Positions 1-5,470 of a stretch of DNA of 5,575 bases are shown here, piece by piece. The stretch lies in contig JAMOAW010000108.1 in assembly GCA_039908535.1 (NCBI GenBank), positions 1 to 5,575 on the forward strand, in the 5' to 3' direction. Position numbers and translations under genes: made by a program. This stretch comes from JAMOAW01 sp039908535. Its GTDB lineage: Bacteria; Pseudomonadota; Magnetococcia; Magnetococcales; JADFZT01. Each line of letters opens with the position of its first letter. Position 1 is the first letter of the stretch. The notes below the pieces were generated by a model that worked only from the letters and a program-made list of their open reading frames with translations, was not told where the DNA came from and made no database searches.

Positions 1-33
1 CATCCCCCAACCCCCCTGCTATTTGAAGAAAGC
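1..33. repeat. Terminal module of dispersed repeat, copy at left edge
   Basis: These 33 bases match the last 33 bases of the window (5543-5575) in the same orientation at 30 of 33 positions. Both begin CATCCCCCAA and end in a TGAAGRAAGC motif. The copy is cut by the window edge, so its full length is unknown. It belongs to the same modular repeat family that fills the other intergenic regions. No coding function is visible. Confidence 0.8.
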
Positions 34-67
34 AAAACCGAATTCAAAAGCAAAGTCAAAAACAAAA

Positions 68-100
68 CCCTGGGGGCAATCCCCCAGACCCCTTTTTTTT
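68..100 (+). terminator. Repeat-derived hairpin with T-run, likely terminator of the upstream gene
   Basis: CTGGGGG (70-76) pairs with CCCCCAG (81-87) around the loop CAAT. ACCCC and eight T follow. This has the form of an intrinsic terminator for + strand transcription coming from outside the window. The whole 33 bp recurs perfectly in inverted orientation at 1342-1374, so it is also a repeat-family member. The 4-nt gap between stem and T-run is slightly longer than ideal. Termination activity is inferred. Confidence 0.55.
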
Positions 101-109
101 ATTAATATA

Positions 110-169
110 TGAACGGTTATGCCAAAGCAATAAATCATTGAGTTTCAATTTTACTTCGGTGAACGGTTA
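110..169. repeat. Two direct copies of TGAACGGTTA upstream of grxC
   Basis: TGAACGGTTA occurs at 110-119 and 160-169, exactly 50 bp apart, and the second copy ends just before the grxC ribosome binding site. The interval between them is AT-rich and presumably carries the grxC promoter, but I see no convincing -35/-10 pair. The repeats could be regulator sites or a small duplication. Confidence that they exist is high; confidence in any function is low. Confidence 0.4.
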
Positions 170-183
170 CAAAGGAGAAAGTC

Positions 184-444
184 ATGGCTGAAGTCCTTAT
201 TTATAGCACCACTGTTTGTCCCTATTGTATCAGAGCTAAAAATTTATTGACGAAAAAAGGGGCTGCCTACCGAGAGATCAATCTGGACCAAGAGCCGCAA
301 CATCGTGAGGAGATGTTGCGGCGTTCTGGTGGACGGCGCACGGTGCCGCAAATTTTTATCAATGGCAAACATATTGGCGGATGCGATGATCTTTATGAAC
401 TCGATTTTGACGGAAAATTGGAGCCATTATTGTCGGAATCCTGA
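184..444 (+). CDS. grxC: Glutaredoxin 3-type dithiol glutaredoxin
   Basis: This is an 86-residue cytosolic thiol-disulfide oxidoreductase that would reduce protein disulfides and glutathione mixed disulfides at the expense of glutathione. The class I active site CPYC lies at residues 12-15, straight after the first beta strand (VLIYSTTV). The TVPQIFI segment carries the cis-proline at residue 55, and the GG-C-DD glutathione-binding motif lies at 65-69. The length is normal for bacterial GrxC (about 85 residues), so the protein is complete. The start is set by AAAGGAG at 171-177, six bases before ATG. The amidase gene begins 14 nt after the stop, so the two are probably co-transcribed. The family assignment is firm; the operon is an inference from spacing. 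Confidence 0.96.
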   Translation: MAEVLIYSTTVCPYCIRAKNLLTKKGAAYREINLDQEPQHREEMLRRSGGRRTVPQIFINGKHIGGCDDLYELDFDGKLEPLLSES

Positions 445-458
445 CTGGAGGAGAGGTG

Positions 459-1286
459 ATGTTATTTAAAGAGGGGTGGGCAGCCTCTATTCAACTCTGT
501 TCTGGTCCTGATGTGGAAAAAAATTTAGGCAATGCGGCGCGTTGGATGACTTTGGCCGTAGAGCGCGGGGCGCGACTATTGGTTTTACCTGAAAATTTTT
601 CCTTTTTGGGGCGCCATGAAGCCGAAAAGCGTCAGCATCGAGAAGACCCGGAGACAGGGGCGAGCGTTTTGTTTTTACGCGAATTCGCCGCGCGACATCG
701 GGTGTGGATTGTTGGCGGTTCGATTCCATTTTATCTTGAGGGCGAGGATCGGATAGCCAACGGGTGCCTGCTGGTGGGTGAAGATGGCCGTATTGTGGCG
801 CGTTATGATAAAATACATCTTTTTGATGTGCGATTAGGGGAGGGGGAAACTTTTCAAGAGTCCGATTTTGTGCGACCTGGAAATCAGGTTGTCGTCGCGG
901 ATACCCCTTTTGGTCGATTGGGTCTGACCATCTGTTATGATTTGCGTTTTCCAGAACTTTATCGGCAGCTTTCTGCGCAGGAGGCCACTATTTTGACCGT
1001 TGTCGCGGCGTTTATCCCCTCTACGGGTAAGGATCATTGGGAAGTTTTATTGCGCGCTCGAGCGGTTGAAAATTTTTCGTATGTGTTGGCCTCTGGGCAG
1101 TGGGGTCGCCATCCTGGGGGGCGGCAGAGTTATGGTCGCTCTTTAATTGTGGAACCTTGGGGAGTGGTAACGGCCTGTTGTGCCGATGCCGAAGGCTTCG
1201 CCTTGGCCTCTTTGGATCCACAACGGATCCACGACTGCCGAAGCCGCATTCCCGCATTGTCGCATCGGGTATTATCGGAAAGATAA
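459..1286 (+). CDS. Carbon-nitrogen hydrolase, Nit1/Nit2-type amidase (possible deaminated glutathione amidase)
   Basis: This is a 275-residue cytosolic member of the nitrilase superfamily. The catalytic triad is visible: Glu45 in LVLPENF, Lys118 in YDKIHLFDV, and Cys159 in LTICYDLRFPELYR. The DKIHLFD and CYDLRFPELYR signatures place it with the Nit1/Nit2 amidases rather than true nitrilases. Known activities in that clade are hydrolysis of deaminated glutathione (Nit1, YbeM) and omega-amidase action on alpha-ketoglutaramate (Nit2, YafV). The neighbouring glutaredoxin favours the glutathione-related role, but that is inference. The start chosen is ATG 459, seven bases after GGAGG at 447-451. 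An in-frame GTG at 456 directly precedes it and would add one residue. The protein is full length, ending in the usual RIPALSHR tail. Confidence 0.92.
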   Translation: MLFKEGWAASIQLCSGPDVEKNLGNAARWMTLAVERGARLLVLPENFSFLGRHEAEKRQHREDPETGASVLFLREFAARHRVWIVGGSIPFYLEGEDRIANGCLLVGEDGRIVARYDKIHLFDVRLGEGETFQESDFVRPGNQVVVADTPFGRLGLTICYDLRFPELYRQLSAQEATILTVVAAFIPSTGKDHWEVLLRARAVENFSYVLASGQWGRHPGGRQSYGRSLIVEPWGVVTACCADAEGFALASLDPQRIHDCRSRIPALSHRVLSER

Positions 1287-1293
1287 AAAAAGG

Positions 1294-1327
1294 TACCACC
1301 ACACTTAACCGTGGTCGTCTATTTTTT
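1294..1327 (+). terminator. Degenerate repeat hairpin just after the amidase gene, weak terminator candidate
   Basis: Eight bases after the amidase stop, ACCAC (1298-1302) can pair with GTGGT (1311-1315). CGTCTA and six T follow. The first 25 bases (1294-1318) match 20 of 25 positions of the perfect module at 5471-5531. This is therefore a diverged copy that keeps TACCACCACA and a TTAA in the loop. The short stem and the gap before the T-run make it a weak terminator; the stronger one lies at 1436-1473. Confidence 0.4.
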
Positions 1328-1341
1328 GGTTTTATGATTTA

Positions 1342-1374
1342 AAAAAAAAGGGGTCTGGGGGATTGCCCCCAGGG
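1342..1374 (-). repeat. 33-bp repeat, inverted copy of 68-100
   Basis: This is an exact reverse complement of 68-100, with the hairpin CTGGGGG-ATTG-CCCCCAG at 1355-1372. Read on the - strand, the hairpin is followed by ACCCC and eight T, so it could stop transcription coming leftwards. With its partner it brackets the grxC-amidase pair. It abuts the 61-bp module at 1373-1433, showing that the two modules are assembled side by side. Confidence 0.85.
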
Positions 1375-1433
1375 TCTTGACTTTGCTTTTTGTTCAGGCA
1401 CTCGTTCATCGTCCACACTTAAATGTGGTGGTA
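1373..1433 (-). repeat. 61-bp module, perfect inverted partner of 5471-5531
   Basis: Every base of this 61-bp stretch is the reverse complement of 5471-5531; the match breaks at once on both sides. It contains a small hairpin, CCACA (1413-1417) with TGTGG (1424-1428), around CTTAAA. Its TGTGGTGGTA end (1424-1433) is complementary to TACCACCACA at 1294-1303, so these two could pair in a transcript. No open reading frame is evident in it. Confidence 0.92.
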
Positions 1434-1435
1434 GC

Positions 1436-1473
1436 AAAAAAAGGGGGGGGCGGAGACCCCCCCCCTTTTTTTT
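1436..1473. terminator. Strong bidirectional intrinsic terminator
   Basis: Seven A and eight G (1436-1450) face nine C and eight T (1457-1473) across the loop CGGAGA. A GC-only stem of eight pairs is flanked by A:T pairs, giving a U-run on either strand. It lies between the amidase and the helix-turn-helix gene and would insulate them. A further run of nine G (1474-1482) can compete for the same C tract. The CGGAGA loop is shared with the hairpins at 1903 and 5348, so it looks like a shortened family member. Confidence 0.75.
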
Positions 1474-1547
1474 GGGGGGGGGAGGGGATCCTCTCTTATT
1501 AGTGTGCATTATTCTTATAAATAATATTAAGGATATTTATTTTTTAG

Positions 1548-1574
1548 TTGACAAATTAATCGTTGGTATATAAC
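1548..1574 (+). promoter_or_regulatory. Candidate sigma-70-type promoter for the small HTH gene
   Basis: A perfect TTGACA lies at 1548-1553 and an AT-rich TATATAAC at 1567-1574. The best -10 reading, TATAAC at 1569-1574, gives a 15-bp spacer, shorter than the ideal 17. TAACTT at 1571-1576 gives 17 bp but a poor match. The surrounding 1497-1590 is strongly AT-rich, unlike the flanking repeats. Transcription would begin near 1580, directly before the stem-loop at 1590-1620. Confidence 0.5.
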
Positions 1575-1589
1575 TTGCTTAGTTTATTG

Positions 1590-1620
1590 CAGGTCAGGTG
1601 TGCCGCTGAGGTACGACCTG
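1590..1620 (+). promoter_or_regulatory. Leader stem-loop or operator-like inverted repeat
   Basis: CAGGTC (1590-1595) is a perfect inverted repeat of GACCTG (1615-1620). Inside it, GTGCC (1600-1604) pairs with GGTAC (1610-1614), including one G-U, around the loop GCTGA. The result is an 11-bp stem with a 4-nt AGGT bulge on the 5' side. CAGGT is also tandemly duplicated (1590-1599), allowing alternative pairing. The element sits between the promoter and the start of a DNA-binding protein gene, so it may be an autoregulatory operator or a structured 5' leader. It is not a standard terminator, because the next T-run begins only at 1636. Confidence 0.5.
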
Positions 1621-1654
1621 TTGATATATTCAATGTTTTTTGTGGGATGAGACC

Positions 1655-1858
1655 ATGAGACCGGAAGAGTTGCACGCTGCTGTGGCCCAACTGTATGGAC
1701 CAGGCTTACTTTCTAGAGTTTATATCCACTGTTTATCTGACGATCTGGGCATTCCAGTAGCCAAAGTTCGGCAGTGGTGGTATGGCATTCGATCGGCTAT
1801 TCCAACCGATATTCATGAAGGATTAGAAAAAATTCGCGTTGAATGGGGGCGATTTTAG
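1655..1858 (+). CDS. Small helix-turn-helix DNA-binding protein, 67 residues
   Basis: The protein looks like one Cro/C1-like or phage-type helix-turn-helix domain with nothing else. A first helix, RPEELHAAVAQLYG, is followed by a probable recognition unit at residues 26-44. CLSDDLGI would be the second helix and PVAKVRQWWYG the recognition helix, and an AIP then EGLEKI helix closes the fold. This matches the general pattern of short proteins with LA-x-LGV, V-x-x-W-x-x-G and a following P. ATG 1655 is chosen because GGGA at 1644-1647 lies seven bases upstream. A TTG at 1640 would add five residues but has no ribosome binding site. The gene stands alone between repeat blocks, with its own candidate promoter. 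Its target is unknown; autoregulation through 1590-1620 is a guess. Confidence 0.65.
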   Translation: MRPEELHAAVAQLYGPGLLSRVYIHCLSDDLGIPVAKVRQWWYGIRSAIPTDIHEGLEKIRVEWGRF

Positions 1859-1902
1859 TTTCAAATTGAACCGCAGGAATCTCTCAATTATATCAAGACT
1901 TT

Positions 1903-2032
1903 GGGGGGCGGAGAACCGCCCCCCAACTCCCCCAGACCCCCTCTTTTTTTTAATCTTAAAAAAAAGAGGGGGTCTGGGGGATTCATCCCCCAGGGTTTGG
2001 CCTGTAATTTTTTTTTGCCCGAAGGGCATCAT
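1903..2032 (+). repeat. Composite palindromic repeat downstream of the HTH gene
   Basis: The element has four nested palindromes in order. GGGGGGCGG (1903-1911) pairs with CCGCCCCCC (1916-1924) around AGAA. A perfect 23-bp inverted repeat pairs 1929-1951 with 1958-1980 around AATCTT. CTGGGGGA (1974-1981) pairs with TCCCCCAG (1986-1993), and GCCC (2017-2020) pairs with GGGC (2024-2027). A direct copy lies at 5348-5466, with 22 bp identical at 1903-1924 and 46 bp identical at 1958-2003. The first hairpin is not followed directly by T, so termination of the HTH transcript would rely on later parts. Nothing coding is evident here. Confidence 0.9.
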
Positions 2033-2077
2033 ATTCTCTATTCCCAATTTCCAAGCAAAAAAATTTTTGTGAAGGGC

Positions 2078-2108
2078 TTGTCATTTGTTCTTATGCTTCC
2101 CATATAAT
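2078..2108 (+). promoter_or_regulatory. Promoter of the ABC exporter operon
   Basis: TATAAT at 2103-2108 is a perfect -10, and TTGTCA at 2078-2083 matches the -35 consensus at five of six positions. The spacer is 19 bp, longer than ideal. Transcription would start near 2115, leaving a leader of about 87 nt before the ATPase start. That leader is AT-rich with a nine-T run at 2152-2160 and no clear riboswitch. This is the only good promoter seen for the three-gene operon. Confidence 0.6.
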
Positions 2109-2201
2109 TTAAAGGTAGGTGCGTAGGGGGATTGCAACAAAATTTTATCTATTTTTTTTTGTTACATCTTACAAAAAGGTTACTCAACCACAGGAGATCC
2201 C

Positions 2202-3167
2202 ATGACGGAAATCATGATTGAAGTTTCTGATTTAAGTCGCAATTTTGGTTCTATTTGTGCCCTGGATCGGATCAATCTCCAGGTTAAACGCGGGGAGGTG
2301 ATGGGTTTTTTGGGGCCGAATGGGGCGGGAAAGACCACCGCGATGCGTATTTTGGCTGGATTGTTGGCCCCAACGTCCGGTAGCGTTCAGGTGGCGGGTC
2401 TGGATGTTTTGGAACAAGGGGTGGCCGCACGGGCTAAAATCGGTCTTTTGCCGGAAACCCCGCCACTTTACGGTGAGATGACGGTTCGCGAATATCTCTC
2501 TTATCTTGCCGCGTTGCGGCGGGTACCCAGAACTCAAGTGCGGACCGCTGTCGAGCGGGCTATGTCTCGATGCGGATTGGAGAGTGTCTCGGAACGCCTG
2601 TTGCGTAATCTTTCCAAAGGGTATCGGCAACGGGCGGGCATTGCCCAGGCCATTGTTCATAGCCCAGAGGTGGTGATTTTGGACGAACCCACCGTTGGTT
2701 TGGATCCCATTCAAATTCGGGAAATTCGCGGGCTTATTCGTGAATTGGGCGGCGAACATTCGGTGTTGTTGTCCACCCATATTTTGCCTGAAGTGCGGAT
2801 GACTTGCAATCGGGTGGCCCTCATCAGTCAGGGGCGTATTGTGGCCGATGATACCCTGGAGGGTTTAGAAAAACGGGCGCAATCGGCGGGATTATTGTTT
2901 ATTCGTTTGAATAACTCTCCTGAGGTATCCACGCTGGCGGCACTCCCAGGGGTGGCCCATATTGAGAGTGGGGAAGGGGGGGGGTGGTGGATTACGCCCC
3001 ATCCGCAGATCGATCCTACCCCGGCAATTTTGCGCAACGCCGTCGAAAAAGGGTGGGATTTACGTGAACTTTCCCCTGCTTCTCACTCATTAGAGGATAT
3101 TTTTGTTCAATTGACAACCCAAGAGGCGGATCCTGAAGCGCACGCCGCCGGGGAGATGAAACCATGA
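2202..3167 (+). CDS. gldA: ABC transporter ATP-binding protein, GldA-like
   Basis: This 321-residue cytoplasmic ATPase would drive the permease encoded next. Walker A is GPNGAGKTT (38-46), the signature is LSKGYRQR (137-144), Walker B with the catalytic Glu162 is VVILDEP (157-163), the D-loop is GLDP (166-169), and the H-loop is His193 in STHIL. The Q-loop reads LLPETPPLYGEMTVREYL, with Glu85 where many ABC proteins have Gln. This PLY-M-V-EYL form is typical of the ABC-2/GldA branch. The C-terminal domain ends in SLEDIFVQLT, also usual for that branch. AGGAG at 2192-2196 supports ATG 2202 over the internal ATG at 2214. The stop overlaps the permease start (ATGA), indicating translational coupling. 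The symbol is given by family resemblance only. Confidence 0.92.
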   Translation: MTEIMIEVSDLSRNFGSICALDRINLQVKRGEVMGFLGPNGAGKTTAMRILAGLLAPTSGSVQVAGLDVLEQGVAARAKIGLLPETPPLYGEMTVREYLSYLAALRRVPRTQVRTAVERAMSRCGLESVSERLLRNLSKGYRQRAGIAQAIVHSPEVVILDEPTVGLDPIQIREIRGLIRELGGEHSVLLSTHILPEVRMTCNRVALISQGRIVADDTLEGLEKRAQSAGLLFIRLNNSPEVSTLAALPGVAHIESGEGGGWWITPHPQIDPTPAILRNAVEKGWDLRELSPASHSLEDIFVQLTTQEADPEAHAAGEMKP

Positions 3168-3940
3168 GAGCTCTTTGTACCATTGCCTATCGGGAATGGC
3201 GGAGTATGTTTCTTTCGCCTTTGGCCTGGACGTTGTTGGCGGTTTTGTTTGCCATTGCGGCCTATATGTTTAACGCGGCGGTGATCAATTATCAGTTACG
3301 TCTGATGCAATTTCAATCTTATGGGGGGATGGGCGGGGGTGGTGAGATCTCTTTGACCGAGTGGACCGTGGCCCCCATGCTTGGCAATGCGGCGGTATTG
3401 ATGTTACTTCTTATGCCATTGCTTACCATGCGTTTAATTGCTGAGGAAAAACGTCAAGACACTTGGCCCGCTTTGGCCAGTTCTCCTTTGTCGCCGATGA
3501 CGATTATTGGTGGAAAATATTTAGGGTTGTTGCTGTTTTTGTTGGTGACTGTGGCCATGTTGGGGATTATGCCGTTGACCTTATATTTTTTTGGCTCGCC
3601 GGATACCGGTCAGATTGTGGCGGGATTGCTTGGTCTATTTTTGGTGACGGCGGCCTTTGGTGCCATTGGTTTGGCCGCCTCTAGTGCCACGGATAGTCCG
3701 ATTGTGGCGGCTTTTATCACCTTTGGGGTGCTGTTATCCCTTTGGATCGTCGCTTGGATGGGAGATTCGGCTGGCAGTGAAGTGGGAAAAATTTTAACAT
3801 GGGTTTCGTTACTCAACCATTATGAAAATTTTTTAACCGGGGTCATTAGTAGTGCCGATCTTGCTTATTTTTTACTCTTATCCAGCTTTGGTCTGGTGTT
3901 TGCTCGGCAACGCATGGTCGCCGAGCGGATTCGCGGTTGA
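3164..3940 (+). CDS. gldF: ABC-2 type membrane permease, GldF-like
   Basis: This 258-residue inner-membrane protein has about six hydrophobic segments: residues near 20-41, 70-89, 119-143, 150-174, 179-199 and 233-249. Between the second and third is the hallmark MRLIAEEKRQDTWPALASSPLS (89-110), the cytosolic coupling element of the GldF/ABC-2 permease family. The first loop has an unusual glycine cluster, YGGMGGGGE (53-61), predicted to face outside. It starts inside the ATPase stop codon, with a GGGGAG ribosome binding site about eight bases upstream. It is followed 21 nt later by the GldG-like gene. It probably dimerises or pairs with GldG as the membrane part of the exporter. The substrate cannot be told from the sequence. 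Confidence 0.9.
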   Translation: MRALCTIAYREWRSMFLSPLAWTLLAVLFAIAAYMFNAAVINYQLRLMQFQSYGGMGGGGEISLTEWTVAPMLGNAAVLMLLLMPLLTMRLIAEEKRQDTWPALASSPLSPMTIIGGKYLGLLLFLLVTVAMLGIMPLTLYFFGSPDTGQIVAGLLGLFLVTAAFGAIGLAASSATDSPIVAAFITFGVLLSLWIVAWMGDSAGSEVGKILTWVSLLNHYENFLTGVISSADLAYFLLLSSFGLVFARQRMVAERIRG

Positions 3941-3961
3941 GTCAAAAGGGAAAAAAATAAC

Positions 3962-5329
3962 ATGAACATGAATCCAAAAAATCGCTTCAATTTGCGGTTG
4001 CAAAATTTTATCTTTGGGGTGTTATTAACGGCCATTCTTGTGGTGCTGGCCTTGGTGAGCACGCGTTATCAGGTTCGTTGGGACTGGACAGCGGGCCAAC
4101 GTCAATCCTTGGCCTCGCAATCGGTTCAGGCGGTCAAAGCCTTCAACGATAAAATTCGTGCCACGGTTTACGTGCAGGAGCAGGGAACCCAGCGTCAAGA
4201 GGCGGAAAAGCTTTTGCTGCGTTTTCAAGTCGTCAATCCCGATCTGGAGATTCGTTATGTTGACCCTGACTTAGATCCTGCTGCCGCTCGAAAAGAGGAG
4301 GTGGCTATGTATGGCACGGTGGTGTTGCGCCATAATGAAAAGGTGGAAAAGGTGACTGAATTGACCGAAGAGGCCATGACCAACGCCCTTATTCGTCTAG
4401 CCAAAGGCTCTTCCAAAAATTTATTGATTATCAATGGTCATGGGGAACACCCTATGGAACCGGGACCAGAAGCGATGCAACCGGGAGAGCGGGGAGGCAG
4501 TTATAAAAATGCCGTGACCTTGCTCAAGGGGGAGGGATATAAAATCGCTTCTTTAAATTTGGCCGAGGTGGAAAAAATTCCTGAGGATACCTCTGTGGTT
4601 TTGTTGCCAGGACCGCGCAAGCCCCTCTTTCCGGTTGAGGTGGATCGCCTGAAGAGCTGGTTTGACAAAGGAGGCCGTTTGTTGGTGATGGGGGATCCTG
4701 GGGTGCAAACAGGATTGGAAGAGATGCTGAAGGAGTATGGTATTACCTGGAAAGAGGGATTGGTGATTGATCCGGTTGCCCGTCTATTTGGGGGGGGACC
4801 CAGCACCCCTTTGGTGAGCCAATATGATCTTGAACACCCCATTACCAAAGGATTTACCACTGCTTCGTTTTTTCCAGAGGCGCGAGGCCTTGAGTTGGCG
4901 GCTTCTCCTGCCGACAGCAAGCAACATCGCACCCGTCTTCTTTCAGGTGCAGAACGGGGTTGGTTGGAAACCAGCTCTATTGAATCTGGTTCGGTGGCGT
5001 TTGATCCACAGCAAGATGAAAAAGGTCCCATTTTACTCGCGGCTGCGGTAAACGATGCTACCAGTCGATTGGTGGTGGTGGGGGATTCTGATTTTGCCTC
5101 GGACACCTATATTGATCTTTCTGGCAATGGGGATCTGTTTCTCAATATGGTGCGCTGGTTGGCAGAAGATGAAAATTTTATCGCTCTAAAACCGAAAAAG
5201 ATCACCGATTCTGGTGTGACATTGCAACGTGGGGAGATGATCTTATTATTCTGGGGGTTGGTTGCGGGGATTCCGCTATTGTTGCTTGGCAGTGGATTTA
5301 CTCTTTGGATGCGGCGGAAAAGACGTTAA
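3962..5329 (+). CDS. gldG: GldG-like ABC transporter auxiliary protein (ABC_transp_aux family)
   Basis: This 455-residue protein is anchored at both ends. One membrane helix lies near residues 16-33 and a second near 427-449, followed by a basic WMRRKRR tail. The DWTAGQRQSLASQS stretch (41-54) after the first helix matches the D-T-x-x-x-x-x-S-L-S region of GldG proteins. Further marks are NGHGEHP (159-164), with the HGE motif, GGRLLVMGDPG, and VVVGDSDFASD (371-381), which belong to the GldG/IFT52-like domain. The large middle part should lie in the periplasm. ATG 3962 is preceded by AAAAGGG at a rather wide spacing of about 11 bases. A second ATG at 3968 is less favourable. It is the last gene of the operon, with a terminator 19 nt beyond the stop. 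The role is inferred from the family. Confidence 0.88.
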   Translation: MNMNPKNRFNLRLQNFIFGVLLTAILVVLALVSTRYQVRWDWTAGQRQSLASQSVQAVKAFNDKIRATVYVQEQGTQRQEAEKLLLRFQVVNPDLEIRYVDPDLDPAAARKEEVAMYGTVVLRHNEKVEKVTELTEEAMTNALIRLAKGSSKNLLIINGHGEHPMEPGPEAMQPGERGGSYKNAVTLLKGEGYKIASLNLAEVEKIPEDTSVVLLPGPRKPLFPVEVDRLKSWFDKGGRLLVMGDPGVQTGLEEMLKEYGITWKEGLVIDPVARLFGGGPSTPLVSQYDLEHPITKGFTTASFFPEARGLELAASPADSKQHRTRLLSGAERGWLETSSIESGSVAFDPQQDEKGPILLAAAVNDATSRLVVVGDSDFASDTYIDLSGNGDLFLNMVRWLAEDENFIALKPKKITDSGVTLQRGEMILLFWGLVAGIPLLLLGSGFTLWMRRKRR

Positions 5330-5347
5330 TTATCGACAGAAAAGGGT

Positions 5348-5380
5348 GGGGGGCGGAGAACCGCCCCCCCTCTTTTTTTT
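5348..5380 (+). terminator. Intrinsic terminator of the ABC exporter operon
   Basis: GGGGGGCGG (5348-5356) pairs perfectly with CCGCCCCCC (5361-5369) around AGAA. CTC and eight T follow at once. It starts 19 nt after the gldG-like stop. The stem is identical to 1903-1924, but there an insert separates it from the T-run. Only this copy therefore has classical terminator geometry. An alternative stem (5366-5380 with 5389-5403) shares the C tract and competes with it. Confidence 0.85.
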
Positions 5381-5466
5381 AATTTTTTAAAAAAAAGAGG
5401 GGGTCTGGGGGATTCATCCCCCAGGGTTTGGCCTTTGATTTTTTTTTTTTGCCCGGAGGGCATCAT
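5348..5466 (+). repeat. Composite palindromic repeat, second copy
   Basis: This is a direct copy of 1903-2032. The differences are loss of an AACTCCCCCAGA-like segment between the first two hairpins, a changed loop (AATTTTTT), a longer T-run (12 against 9) and one change in the last loop (GCCC-GGA-GGGC against GCCC-GAA-GGGC). The block 5389-5434 is identical to 1958-2003. It runs directly into the 61-bp module through a GTGGTACCAC palindrome (5467-5476). Confidence 0.9.
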
Positions 5467-5470
5467 GTGG

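Noticed and set aside
1213..1231. TGGATCC-ACAAC-GGATCCA inverted repeat near the end of the amidase gene
   Set aside because: It lies within conserved coding sequence (LDPQRIHDC) and is too short to separate from chance.
1436..2032. CRISPR array or phage att-site reading of the repeats
   Set aside because: The repeats are few and irregularly spaced, differ in length, and have no spacers, cas genes, integrase or tRNA nearby.
1823..2107. Reading frames of 68-77 codons across the repeat block on both strands
   Set aside because: They run through poly-C/T and poly-A/G palindromes, giving low-complexity PPPP/FFFF peptides with no family resemblance.
2136..2163. AACAAAA / TTTTGTT inverted repeat in the ABC operon leader
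   Set aside because: It is an A:T-only stem with a 14-nt loop in AT-rich DNA, and no riboswitch or attenuator logic is visible.
2232..2780. 182-codon - strand frame antisense to the ABC ATPase
   Set aside because: The + strand carries all ABC motifs; the antisense frame is a by-product of codon bias.
4501..5106. 201-codon - strand frame antisense to the gldG-like gene
   Set aside because: Its peptide is rich in Ser, Pro and Arg with no recognisable motif, and the opposite strand has clear GldG features.
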